A stretch of 64,000 bases of DNA, taken from positions 1-64,000 of the forward strand of contig NZ_JASFDV010000006.1 in the NCBI RefSeq assembly GCF_030766825.1, read 5' to 3'. Of this stretch, positions 27,825 through 35,503 are shown one piece after another. Both the position numbers and the translations under genes were made by a program. This DNA comes from Nocardiopsis sp. CC223A (GTDB lineage Bacteria; Actinomycetota; Actinomycetes; Streptosporangiales; Streptosporangiaceae). Position 1 is the stretch's first letter, and every line of letters starts with the position of its first letter. The notes beneath the pieces are model-generated. The model made no database searches and was not told the DNA's origin. It saw nothing but the letters and a program-made list of their open reading frames with translations.

Positions 27825-28188
27825 GATTGTGGCGCGTGAAGCCCGGTAGGGTAAGGGGTTTCGGCTGAAACGGCCGTATGCGGCCTGTGGGGTCATGCGG
27901 CGTACAGGGGGCCCGCGCGGGCGTCGGGGCGGGTGGGGGCGCTGGGGGCGGACAACGCGGTACAGGGCCGCGTTCGCCCTCTAGTGACGGCGCACTGGTG
28001 GGGGACATGGGGCGTCCAGGGACGGGGCCGCCCAGGGTCACGGGATGGCAAAATGCTCCGGGAGGCGGGGTCCATCTTGTACGGGACCTTGCACTGGGGA
28101 GCACACACGGAGCATTTTCCGGCCCCAGGCGGGCCGCGCGCCTCGTCTGTTCGACTTGCGCACCCCGTTTGACCTGGGGTTTTGTGGT
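27825..28188. repeat. Conserved element-end module, copy 2 (beside tRNA)
   Basis: Related to 2263-2578. It contains the GTTTC-GGCT-GAAAC hairpin (27858-27871), GGAGCAC-ACAC-GGAGCAT (28098-28115) and GACCTGGGGTTTTG (28171-28184). No gene is seen between 27594 and 28184; the part next to 27594 should hold the promoter of the hydrolase/caspase-NACHT operon. Confidence 0.65.
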
Positions 28189-28260
28189 GCACCCGGCAGG
28201 ATTCGAACCTGCGGCCATCGGATTAGAAGTCCGGTGCTCTATCCACTGAGCTACGGGTGC
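28185..28260 (-). tRNA. tRNA-Arg (anticodon TCT)
   Basis: The minus strand folds as a full cloverleaf: acceptor GCACCCG/CGGGTGC, D arm with TAGCTCAGTGG, anticodon loop CTTCTAA (TCT at positions 34-36), T arm CGCAGGTTCGAATCCTGCG. Discriminator A and CCA are encoded (28185-28188). It serves as the integration target; its 3' half is duplicated at 2579-2620. Confidence 0.97.
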
Positions 28261-28575
28261 TCGGTTCAATTGTGGCCCGCGGTCGCGGGTCGTGACCACG
28301 TCGTGACCCGGGGGGTCGGGGTGGCTCTCGGGTGGCCTGCGGTCGGGCGGTTGGCCCGTGCCGTGGTGTCCCGGGCAGACATTCTAGGGTATTTGGAAGA
28401 TCTCGCCCACGGGCGGGCAAAGCTTCTCCAACTATGGCGATCTGTGGTTGACGCTCGTTACCACGCGTGTTCCGTCAAATCGGTCGCTATGGGCCTCGTG
28501 CACCACGTTACCGGTGATTAACTCCGGGTGTGCCGCAGCCCCGCGGGTGTTTCGTGAACTCCTGGTCGCTCGGGG

Positions 28576-28629
28576 TCAGAAGTACCACCATTGGCCGATG
28601 AGGACGGCCATCCAGGTCAGGACGTACAT
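28576..28629 (-). CDS. Tiny hydrophobic peptide (17 aa)
   Basis: ATG 28629 to TGA encodes MYVLTWMAVLIGQWWYF, a single short hydrophobic, tryptophan-rich segment. GAAGG lies about 7 nt upstream and an AT-rich, promoter-like sequence (ATTACATATACAC) further upstream. It is divergent from cobD. It may be a micro-membrane protein or a leader peptide. I do not recognise a family with certainty; support is the ribosome site, the clean coding sense and the promoter-like DNA. Confidence 0.4.
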   Translation of the reverse strand: MYVLTWMAVLIGQWWYF

Positions 28630-28649
28630 GGGGCGCCTTCTGTGGTTAG

Positions 28650-28682
28650 TTACTCTGTGTATATGTAATATCACTCTCTGTA
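28650..28682 (+). promoter_or_regulatory. Putative control region between tiny peptide and cobD
   Basis: TTACTCTGTGTA (28650) and TCACTCTCTGTA (28671) form a direct repeat (10 of 12 bases) with a 21-bp period, two helical turns, in AT-rich DNA just before cobD. Confidence 0.35.
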
Positions 28683-28687
28683 GTTAA

Positions 28688-29611
28688 GTGGAGCGTGTCA
28701 GGCCGGGGAGTCGCTACCGTGGTGCGGTGCGATCACGAGGAATGGCGGCGGGCTACCTGCTGGACATGCTGGTGCGGGATCCCCGGCGGGGGCACCCCGT
28801 GGCGGTGTTCGGCCGGGCCGCGGGGTGGTGGGAGCGGCGTGTGTACCGGGACTCGGCGGTCGCCGGGGCGGTGTTCGCCGCCGGGGCCGTCCTGCCCGTG
28901 GTCGGGCTGGGGCGGCTCGCCGAGCGGGGCGGGGAGGCCGCGACCGCCGCGGTCACCTGGGCGGTGCTGGGCGGGGACATGCTGTGCCGGGAGGCGGAGG
29001 GCATCGCCCGTGCCCTGGAGAGCGGGGACGTGGAGCGGGCCCGCGAACTGCTGCCGCGGCTGTGCGGCCGCGACCCCGGTGGGCTGGGGGAGCGGGAGAT
29101 CGCGCGGGCCGTCGTGGAGTCGGTCGCCGAGAACACCTCCGACGCCGTGGTCGGCCCCCTGGTCTGGGGCGCTCTGGGCGGGGTCGCCGGGCTGGCCGGC
29201 TTCCGGGCCGTGAACACGCTGGACGCCATGGTCGGCCACCGGAACGCGCGGTACCGCAGGTTCGGTGCGCCCGCCGCGAGGTTGGACGACCTGGCCGGAT
29301 GGGCGCCCGCGCGGCTCACCGCGCTCCTGGCGGTCGCCGCCGCACCGCTGGTGGGCGGTGACGCGGGCGAGGCGTGGCGGGTGTGGCGCCGTTACGGGGA
29401 CCGGCACCCGAGCCCGAACGCGGGGCAGTGCGAGGCCGCCTTCGCCGGAGCCCTCGGGGTGTCCCTGGGTGGGACGAACGTCTACGGGGACAGTGCGGAA
29501 CGGCGGCCGCGCATGGGCGAGGGGCCGCCGCCCGGCGTCGCGGACATCCGCCGCGCGGTCCGGCTGTCCCGGGCCGTCGGTGCGGGCGCTCTCGCGGTGG
29601 CCGCACTGTGA
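28688..29611 (+). CDS. cobD: Adenosylcobinamide-phosphate synthase CobD/CbiB
   Basis: A 307-residue membrane protein of cobalamin biosynthesis that attaches the aminopropanol arm to adenosylcobyric acid. Family marks: DMLVRDPRRGHPVAVFGR near the start, LCGRDPGGL, the VESVAENTSDAVVGPLVWGALGG segment, NTLDAMVGHRNARYRRFGAPAARLDD and the C-terminal RHPSPNAGQCEAAFAGALGVSLGG. Four or five hydrophobic segments fit the family. The true start may be downstream: GTG 28727 or ATG 28742, the latter with CGAGGA upstream, would remove a basic N-terminal stretch. Other cobalamin genes lie 12-16 kb away on the same strand. Confidence 0.92.
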   Translation: MERVRPGSRYRGAVRSRGMAAGYLLDMLVRDPRRGHPVAVFGRAAGWWERRVYRDSAVAGAVFAAGAVLPVVGLGRLAERGGEAATAAVTWAVLGGDMLCREAEGIARALESGDVERARELLPRLCGRDPGGLGEREIARAVVESVAENTSDAVVGPLVWGALGGVAGLAGFRAVNTLDAMVGHRNARYRRFGAPAARLDDLAGWAPARLTALLAVAAAPLVGGDAGEAWRVWRRYGDRHPSPNAGQCEAAFAGALGVSLGGTNVYGDSAERRPRMGEGPPPGVADIRRAVRLSRAVGAGALAVAAL

Positions 29612-29669
29612 ACGCGGCGCCGCCCGGGTGCGGCGGCGGGGTGGAGGGGCGCCCCGCCGCCGGCCGGGA

Positions 29670-30185
29670 TCAGGCGGCGAGGCTGCGGGCGTAGTTGACC
29701 TGCTGGTTGATCTGCGCCGACAGGCCGCGGTGCGAGGAGGGGATGGAGGCCGCGTGGTAGTGGCCGTGCCCCTGCACGGTGACCTGGACGTGCCCGCTGG
29801 TCTTCTCCTCCTTGACCAGCAGGAAGAGCAGGCCGAGCAGGCAGGTCCACCAGAACACCAGGATCGCCACGATGATGGCCCACACCGGGGTGGTGCGCTC
29901 GGTGCGGGTCATGTCGGTGACGGTCCACACCGTCCCCCGGATCGGGAAGCGCCCGCTGGGGGTGATGACGGTGTTCTGGGTGATGGCGATGTCCCCGATG
30001 GTGCTGAGCACGGGCTCGTTCGCCGAGCCGGGCGCCGGCCCGGCGGGGACGGGGGCGTAACCGCCGGTGGGGGCCCCGTAGGGCTCGATCGCCCCGTACC
30101 CGTCGGCGGGGTTCCAGGCGGACGGGTCGGGCTGCTGGTGCTGCTGCTGCCAGGGGTCGCCGTCGGGGGAAGGGTAAGGGTTCAT
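29670..30185 (-). CDS. Small membrane protein with Pro/Gln-rich N-terminus
   Basis: A 171-residue protein. Residues 1-60 are Pro/Gly/Gln-rich and probably disordered. A soluble beta-rich stretch (LSTIGDIAITQNTVITPSGRFPIRGTVWTV) follows, then one or two membrane helices (PVWAIIVAILVFWWTCLLGLLFLLV, ~105-130) and a short polar tail. It resembles a group of actinomycete membrane proteins of unknown role. The ATG at 30185 is convergent with cobD. No operon partner is apparent. Confidence 0.65.
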   Translation of the reverse strand: MNPYPSPDGDPWQQQHQQPDPSAWNPADGYGAIEPYGAPTGGYAPVPAGPAPGSANEPVLSTIGDIAITQNTVITPSGRFPIRGTVWTVTDMTRTERTTPVWAIIVAILVFWWTCLLGLLFLLVKEEKTSGHVQVTVQGHGHYHAASIPSSHRGLSAQINQQVNYARSLAA

Positions 30186-30502
30186 GGGCCGATTGTGTCA
30201 AAGCGAGGCGGTCGGCGGAACGCGATCCCGGGCGCGACCTCGGCCGGGAGGTCTTCGGGGGCATGGCCGGATGTGGCCATTTCCGCGAAGGCGGGAACCG
30301 TTCGTGACGACCCCTGTTCGCTGTGTCGCGAAGCGTTTGCACTGGATGTGGCCTGGGTCACGTTAAACATGCCATTGTCGGCGGGTGCGCCGCGGGGCGC
30401 CCCCGGGTCCGGCCGTCAAACGTGAAACTCTTTCGCAATTTACTTACCCGTACGTAACATGCCGCTGAACCATCGCCCGCACCCCCCAGGTGGTGACAGC
30501 AC
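30186..30502. other. Divergent promoter region
   Basis: No gene seen. It lies between the minus-strand membrane protein gene and the penicillin-acylase gene. AT-rich DNA at 30425-30460 (TTTCGCAATTTACTTACC) fits a promoter for the latter. Confidence 0.3.
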
Positions 30503-33436
30503 ATGCCCCCTTCTCCCCCTTCGCTCGCAAGGCGGCTGCGCGCCGGTGCCTCCGGTGTCGCTCTCGCGGTCGCGGCCGCCACGGTCGCGACGCTCCCGGC
30601 GACACCCGTCCTCGCCGAACCCCTCCCCGACTACTGCGCACCCGACGGGTGCCACGACATCCTCCCGCCGGGCCAGAACGGCAACGCGACCCTCGTCGAG
30701 ATCCTCGGACACCAGGCCTTCGGGACCCGGCCCCGGTTCTCCTCCAGCCAGCTGGACATGTACGACGACCTCGTCCACTACTACGACGGGCTCACCGAGG
30801 AGAGTCTGGACGACTTCTTCCTCGACGCCACCTTCGGCGTGGCCGAGGGCGACGTGGGCCGCAGCTACCAGCCGCGGTCCGACGTCACGATCACCCGCGA
30901 CCGGCACCACGGCATCCCCCACATCGAGGGGACCACCCGCGAGGGCACGATGTTCGGCGCCGGGTACGCGGCCGCCGAGGACCGGCTCTTCCTCATGGAC
31001 GTGCTGCGCCGCGTCGGCCGCGGTGAACTCACCTCCTTCGCCGGCGGGGCCGAGGGCAACCGCGGCCTGGAACAGGACCTGTGGCGCAACGCGCCCTACA
31101 CCGAGGAGGACAAGCAGGCCCAGATCGACCGGGTCGCCGCCGACGGTGAGCGCGGGGCACAGGCCCTGGCCGACGTCGGGGACTACCTCGAAGGCGTCAA
31201 CACCTACATCGAGCAGGCCGACGAGGGCCGCTACTTCCCCGGTGAATACGTCCTGACCGGGCACAAGAACGCCATCACCAACTCCGGCGAGATCGAGCCC
31301 TTCACCGTCACCGACGTCGTCGGCATCGCCTCGATGGTCGGCGGCATCTTCGGCGGCGGCGGTGGCGGCGAGGTCCAGGCCGCCATCGTCCTGGCCAACT
31401 TCCAGGACCGCTACGGCGCCGACGAGGGCCTGGCCCTTTGGCAGGACTGGCGCATGGAGAACGACCCCGAGGCCGTCGTCAGCGTCCCGGGCGAGTTCCC
31501 CTACAGCGGCACCCCGGAGGACCCCGTCGGCGAGGCCCTCCCCGACCCGGGCTCGGTGGAGTACTACGACATCGTCCACGACGAGCACGGTTCCGCGGCC
31601 TCCGGGCAGGCGGCCGAGTCCACCGAACCCCTCGCCGCCGCCGCGGACGCGACCGACGAGGACGGGGAGGCCACCGTCGAGGACCTCACCGAGGAGCAGC
31701 AGGCCGAACTCGACACCATGGTGGAGGAGGGCGACCTCTCCGCCGCCGAGGGCGTGTTCGACGAGGGTGTGCTGCCCGAGGGCCTGCTCGAACCGCACGG
31801 CATGTCCAACGCCCTGCTGGTCTCCGGCGAGCACACCGAGAGCGGCAACCCGGTGGCCGTCATGGGGCCGCAGACCGCCTACTTCTCGCCCCAGCTGCTC
31901 CTGCTCCAGGAACTCCAGGGTCCGGGGATCAGCGCCCGCGGCGCCTCCTTCGCCGGGGTGAGCTTCTACGTCCAGATGGGCCGCGGCGTCGACTACGCCT
32001 GGAGCGCCACCTCGGCGGGCCAGGACCTCACCGACACGTTCGCCGTCCACCTGTGCGAGACCGACGGCTCCGAGCCCACCAAGGACTCGCGCGCCTACAT
32101 CGACTCCTCCGGGGACTGCACCCCCTTCGAGGAGCTGAGCGTCACCAACGAGTGGGAGCCCACCGTCGCCGACGGGACCCCGGCGGGCGGCTACACGCTC
32201 ACCTCGCTGCGGTCCGAGTACGGGCTGGTGCAGTCGTTCGCGACGGTGGACGGCACCCCGGTCGCGTTCACCTCGCTGCGCTCCACCTACATGCACGAGG
32301 TGGACTCCATCATCGGGTTCCAGCGCTTCAACGACCCCGACGAGGTCACCTCGGCGGAGACGTTCATCGACGCCGCCGGGGACATCGGGTACGCCTTCAA
32401 CTGGCACTACGTGGACGACGAGGAGATCGCGTTCATCAACTCCGGCGCCAACCCGGAGCGGAACCAGGGCACCAACCCCAACCTGCCCATCGACGCCTAC
32501 TCCGACGCCGGCTGGTCCGGCTGGGACCCGGACGGCAACACCGTCACCCACATCCCCAAGAGCGACCACCCCCAGGCGGTCGACCCCGACTACATCGTCA
32601 ACTGGAACAACAAGCCCGCGCACGGGTACACCTCGGGCTGGTCCACCGGTTCGGTGCACCGCGGCGACCTGTTGGACACCCGCGTGTCCTCGCTGGTCGA
32701 CGGCGGGCACAGGTTCACCACCGCGAGCCTGACGCAGGTGATGATGGAGGCCGGCACCACCGACCTGCGCGCCCAGGAGGTGCTGCCGCTGCTGCTGGAG
32801 GTCATCGACTCCGAGGAGGTCACCGACCCCGGGCTGGCATCGGCGGTCCAGGGCCTGCGGCAGTGGAACGAGGCGGGGTCCCAGCGCCGCGAGCCCTTCC
32901 GGGACGCGGGCTACTACTCCTACGCCGACTCCATCCGGATCCTGGACGCCTGGTGGCCGCTGCTGGTCCGGGCCCAGTTCGAACCCGAGCTGGGCGGGGA
33001 CCTGTACACCGAGCTGACCAGGGCCGCGCAGATCGACGAGTCGCCCTCGGGCAACATCGGAGGCGGCACGCCCGGCAGCGTCAACCAGGGCCAGCCCCAC
33101 CGCGGCTCCGCCTTCCAGTACGGGTGGTGGTCGTACGTGGACAAGGACCTGCGCACCGTGCTGGGCCACGACGTCGAGGGACCGCTCGGCGACGGCGCCT
33201 ACTGCGGCGGCGGGGACCTGTCCGAGTGCCGCACGGTCCTGCTCGACACCCTCACCGAGGCCGTGGCCACTTCGGCGGGCGAGGTCTACCCGGGTGACGG
33301 CCACTGCGCGGTCGGCGCGCAGGTGTGCGCGGACACCGTGATCCACCAGGCGGTGGGCGGCATCGGCATGTGGCCGATCGCGTGGCAGAACCGGCCCACC
33401 TACCAGGTCGTCTACCAGTTCTCCGGCGGACGGTAG
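30503..33436 (+). CDS. Secreted penicillin-acylase-family N-terminal-nucleophile hydrolase
   Basis: A 977-residue precursor. A signal peptide (basic start, VALAVAAATVATL core, cleavage near VLAEP) directs export. The alpha-chain region shows ITRDRHHGIPHIEG, GAGYAAAEDRLFLMDVLRR and GRGELTSFAG. The beta chain would begin at Ser435 within HGMSNALLVSG, the autocatalytic nucleophile position of the family, followed by NPVAVMGPQTAY. The C-terminal part has NWNNKPA and GTPGSVNQGQPHRGS. The family hydrolyses amide bonds of beta-lactams or acyl-homoserine lactones; the substrate is unknown. An acidic insert (residues ~375-425) precedes the cleavage site and may act as the removable linker. A terminator follows. 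Confidence 0.92.
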   Translation: MPPSPPSLARRLRAGASGVALAVAAATVATLPATPVLAEPLPDYCAPDGCHDILPPGQNGNATLVEILGHQAFGTRPRFSSSQLDMYDDLVHYYDGLTEESLDDFFLDATFGVAEGDVGRSYQPRSDVTITRDRHHGIPHIEGTTREGTMFGAGYAAAEDRLFLMDVLRRVGRGELTSFAGGAEGNRGLEQDLWRNAPYTEEDKQAQIDRVAADGERGAQALADVGDYLEGVNTYIEQADEGRYFPGEYVLTGHKNAITNSGEIEPFTVTDVVGIASMVGGIFGGGGGGEVQAAIVLANFQDRYGADEGLALWQDWRMENDPEAVVSVPGEFPYSGTPEDPVGEALPDPGSVEYYDIVHDEHGSAASGQAAESTEPLAAAADATDEDGEATVEDLTEEQQAELDTMVEEGDLSAAEGVFDEGVLPEGLLEPHGMSNALLVSGEHTESGNPVAVMGPQTAYFSPQLLLLQELQGPGISARGASFAGVSFYVQMGRGVDYAWSATSAGQDLTDTFAVHLCETDGSEPTKDSRAYIDSSGDCTPFEELSVTNEWEPTVADGTPAGGYTLTSLRSEYGLVQSFATVDGTPVAFTSLRSTYMHEVDSIIGFQRFNDPDEVTSAETFIDAAGDIGYAFNWHYVDDEEIAFINSGANPERNQGTNPNLPIDAYSDAGWSGWDPDGNTVTHIPKSDHPQAVDPDYIVNWNNKPAHGYTSGWSTGSVHRGDLLDTRVSSLVDGGHRFTTASLTQVMMEAGTTDLRAQEVLPLLLEVIDSEEVTDPGLASAVQGLRQWNEAGSQRREPFRDAGYYSYADSIRILDAWWPLLVRAQFEPELGGDLYTELTRAAQIDESPSGNIGGGTPGSVNQGQPHRGSAFQYGWWSYVDKDLRTVLGHDVEGPLGDGAYCGGGDLSECRTVLLDTLTEAVATSAGEVYPGDGHCAVGAQVCADTVIHQAVGGIGMWPIAWQNRPTYQVVYQFSGGR

Positions 33437-33799
33437 CGACCAGCGGTACGGCCCCCGGCGGCCCTGAGCGGGTGCCTCCGGGGGCCGTGCCGTGCCCGGG
33501 GGGGCGGGCCGGTGCGCGCCGGGCCCGTCCGCCGGAACCCGGTCGCCGAGAACGGGACGGCGGGACACCCCACCATGGGAAACACCGTCACGGAATACCT
33601 CGCGATAGAACATTCCTTCGCGGAGCCCGGGATGACGGAGGCACCCGCGGGGCCGACGGCGCCCCGGCCCCGTGCGGACCCCTGCCGGGAACTGCCCGGA
33701 TCGAGGGGCGAAATCCCCGTACTCGTAAGCGAATCGTGTGGTTCGTCGGGCTTGTGTGGGTAGCAAAGGAGTACCCGGAACAGAACGGGAGGGTGGTAC
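33437..33799. other. Intergenic region with terminator
   Basis: Starts with the terminator hairpin of the acylase gene; the remainder shows no gene. Lower-GC DNA near 33730-33770, before the NfeD gene, may hold its promoter. Confidence 0.35.
33448..33488 (+). terminator. Terminator hairpin after the acylase gene
   Basis: ACGGCCCCCGG pairs perfectly with CCGGGGGCCGT (11 bp) across a 19-nt loop, 12 bp behind the stop codon. No T-run follows. Confidence 0.55.
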
Positions 33800-34240
33800 A
33801 TGGACGCCTGGTTGGTCTGGCTGATCCTCGCCGTCGTCCTGGGGGTCGTCGAGATCTTCACCCTCACCTTCGTGCTGGGCCTCCTCGGCGCGGCGGCCCT
33901 GGTCGCCGCCCTGCTCGGCGCCGTCGGGCTCCCGGTCGCGGTGCAGGTCATCGGGTTCGTCGGTGCCTCGGCCGCCGGGATATACCTGGTGCGGCCGATC
34001 ATGCGCCGCCAGCTCATCCGCGGGCCCGTGGTGCGCTCGGGGGTCGAGGGGCTGGTGGGGCGCAGCGCCGTGGTGCTCCAGCCGGTGGACCGGGACAAAG
34101 GACTGATCAAACTCTCCGGAGAAGAGTGGTCGGCGCGCAGCATCGACGAGGACCTGGTGATCCCCGTGGGAGCGCACGTCGACGTCATGGAGATCGACGG
34201 CGCCACCGCCGTGGTCTACCCGCGCGAGGCCCTTCCCTGA
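33800..34240 (+). CDS. nfeD: NfeD-family membrane protein
   Basis: A 146-residue protein with three hydrophobic segments (residues ~3-75: LVWLILAVVLGVVEIFTLTF, GAAALVAALLGAVGLPVAV, then a further helix) and a C-terminal OB-fold-like NfeD domain (GVEGLVGRSAVVLQP, EWSARSI, VDVMEIDGATAVV). This is the short NfeD type without protease domain. It stands directly before an SPFH-domain gene; NfeD and SPFH proteins work together in membrane microdomain assembly and quality control. The ATG has GGGAGGGTGG upstream. Confidence 0.9.
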   Translation: MDAWLVWLILAVVLGVVEIFTLTFVLGLLGAAALVAALLGAVGLPVAVQVIGFVGASAAGIYLVRPIMRRQLIRGPVVRSGVEGLVGRSAVVLQPVDRDKGLIKLSGEEWSARSIDEDLVIPVGAHVDVMEIDGATAVVYPREALP

Positions 34241-34325
34241 GCCGGCCGCCCGGCCGCCGGGGAGGGCGGGGCGGGTCGGGGCCGCGCGCACCGCCGCAGA
34301 CACGAACCGAAGTCAGGTGCCGAAC

Positions 34326-35420
34326 ATGTTGGATGCCCTACCGCTCATCATCCTCGCCGTCCTTTGCGTCGCCATCGCCATGTCGGCGATCCGTATCGTC
34401 CCCCAGGCCCGGGCGTACAACATCGAACGCTTCGGCCGCTACATCAGGACGCTCGGGCCCGGCCTGAACTTCCTCATCCCGGGCGTCGACCGCGTCAACA
34501 CCAAGTTCGACCTGCGCGAGCACGTGTTCACCTCGCGCCCCCAGCCGGTCATCACCGAGGACAACCTGGTCGTCAACATCGACACCGTCCTCTACTACCA
34601 GATCACCGAGCCCAAGGCCGCCGCCTACGAGGTCGCCAACTACATCCAGGCCATCGACCAGCTCACCGTCACCACCCTGCGCAACGTGATCGGCTCGATG
34701 GACCTGGAGCGCACGCTCACCTCCCGCGAGGAGATCAACACCCGCCTGCGCGGCGTCCTGGACGACACCACCGGCAAGTGGGGTATCCGCGTCAACCGGG
34801 TGGAGATCAAGGCCATCGACCCGCCGCCCACCATCAAGGAGGCGATGGAGAAGCAGATGCGGGCCGACCGCGACAAGCGCGCGGCCATCCTGCACGCCGA
34901 GGGCGAGCGCCAGGCCCGCATCCTCAAGGCGGAGGGCGCCCGCCAGCAGGCGATCCTGGAGGCCCAGGGCGACCAGCAGGCCGCGATCCTGCGGGCCGAC
35001 GGTGAGGCGCAGGCGGTGGAGCGGGTCTTCCAGGCGGTGCACGCCAACAACGCCGACGCCAAGCTGCTCGCCTACAAGTACCTGGAGACCCTGCCGCAGC
35101 TGGCCAACGGCGAGGGGAACACGTTCTGGGTCATCCCGGGCGAGTTCACCGAGGCGGTCAAGAACGTCAGCCACGCCTTCTCCGGGGAGGCGGTGCGCTC
35201 GCGCCCCTCCACGGAGAAGGACGAGGACACCGGGGCGGACGGCCCGGCCCAGATCGCCGGTCCGGAGCCGGCCGAGCTGTCCGCGTCGGCGCAGGCCGCC
35301 ATGGACGCCGCCGAGGCGGCCCGGCAGGCGGTGGAGGACGCCCGCGACGACGTCCGCCGCGCCGGGGTGGCCGGAGTGCGCGGCCCGGAGGCGGCACCGC
35401 GCCCGCGCGAGGAGGAGTAG
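34326..35420 (+). CDS. SPFH/Band 7 (stomatin-like) protein
   Basis: A 364-residue protein; ATG 34326 is preferred over GTG 34317, three codons earlier. One N-terminal membrane helix (LPLIILAVLCVAIAMSAI) leads into the Band 7 domain: VPQARAYNIERFGRYIRTLGPGLNFLIPGVDRV, ITEDNLVVNIDTVLYYQIT, TLRNVIGSMDLERTLTSREEIN. The Ala/Glu/Gln-rich coiled coil (KRAAILHAEGERQARILKAEG) mediates oligomer formation. The C-terminal tail is acidic and probably disordered. Paired with the NfeD gene 85 bp upstream; expected to form large membrane-attached ring assemblies. Confidence 0.93.
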   Translation: MLDALPLIILAVLCVAIAMSAIRIVPQARAYNIERFGRYIRTLGPGLNFLIPGVDRVNTKFDLREHVFTSRPQPVITEDNLVVNIDTVLYYQITEPKAAAYEVANYIQAIDQLTVTTLRNVIGSMDLERTLTSREEINTRLRGVLDDTTGKWGIRVNRVEIKAIDPPPTIKEAMEKQMRADRDKRAAILHAEGERQARILKAEGARQQAILEAQGDQQAAILRADGEAQAVERVFQAVHANNADAKLLAYKYLETLPQLANGEGNTFWVIPGEFTEAVKNVSHAFSGEAVRSRPSTEKDEDTGADGPAQIAGPEPAELSASAQAAMDAAEAARQAVEDARDDVRRAGVAGVRGPEAAPRPREEE

Positions 35421-35503
35421 CCCGAACGGCCGACGCGGCGGTCGCCCGCGGTTCGGCCACCGTCCTCCCGGGGCGGCGGCCGCATCGCCCGGTCCGTGCG
35501 GGG

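Larger units (their letters stand above)
2579..28260. mobile_element. Integrated element at tRNA-Arg(TCT), probably composite
   Basis: The ends are the 42-bp att copy at 2579-2620 and the intact tRNA gene at 28185-28260. The interior holds an excisionase-like gene overlapping a tyrosine integrase gene (20274-22033), repeated arm-like sites and accessory cargo: nucleases, the DUF5131/TcmP pair, a lanthipeptide cluster and a caspase-NACHT operon. No RepSA/prim-pol-type replication gene, FtsK-like TraB or relaxase gene is visible, so it is not a complete actinomycete integrative conjugative element. An att-like remnant at about 22140 and the related end at 2263-2578 suggest that more than one element has accumulated at this tRNA. 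Confidence 0.75.
28261..28687. other. Intergenic region between tRNA-Arg and cobD
   Basis: Holds the tRNA promoter side, a 17-codon minus-strand gene candidate (28576-28629) and a repeat-containing control region (28650-28682). No cobalamin-riboswitch B12 box could be found by eye. Confidence 0.4.

Noticed and set aside
28263-28687. Cobalamin riboswitch upstream of cobD
   Set aside because: No B12 box or typical junction motif found by eye; also absent before bluB-cobT and cobA.
30440-34303. 1287-codon open frame on the minus strand
   Set aside because: Antisense shadow of the penicillin-acylase and NfeD genes; repetitive Val/Gly/Asp composition and no family motifs.
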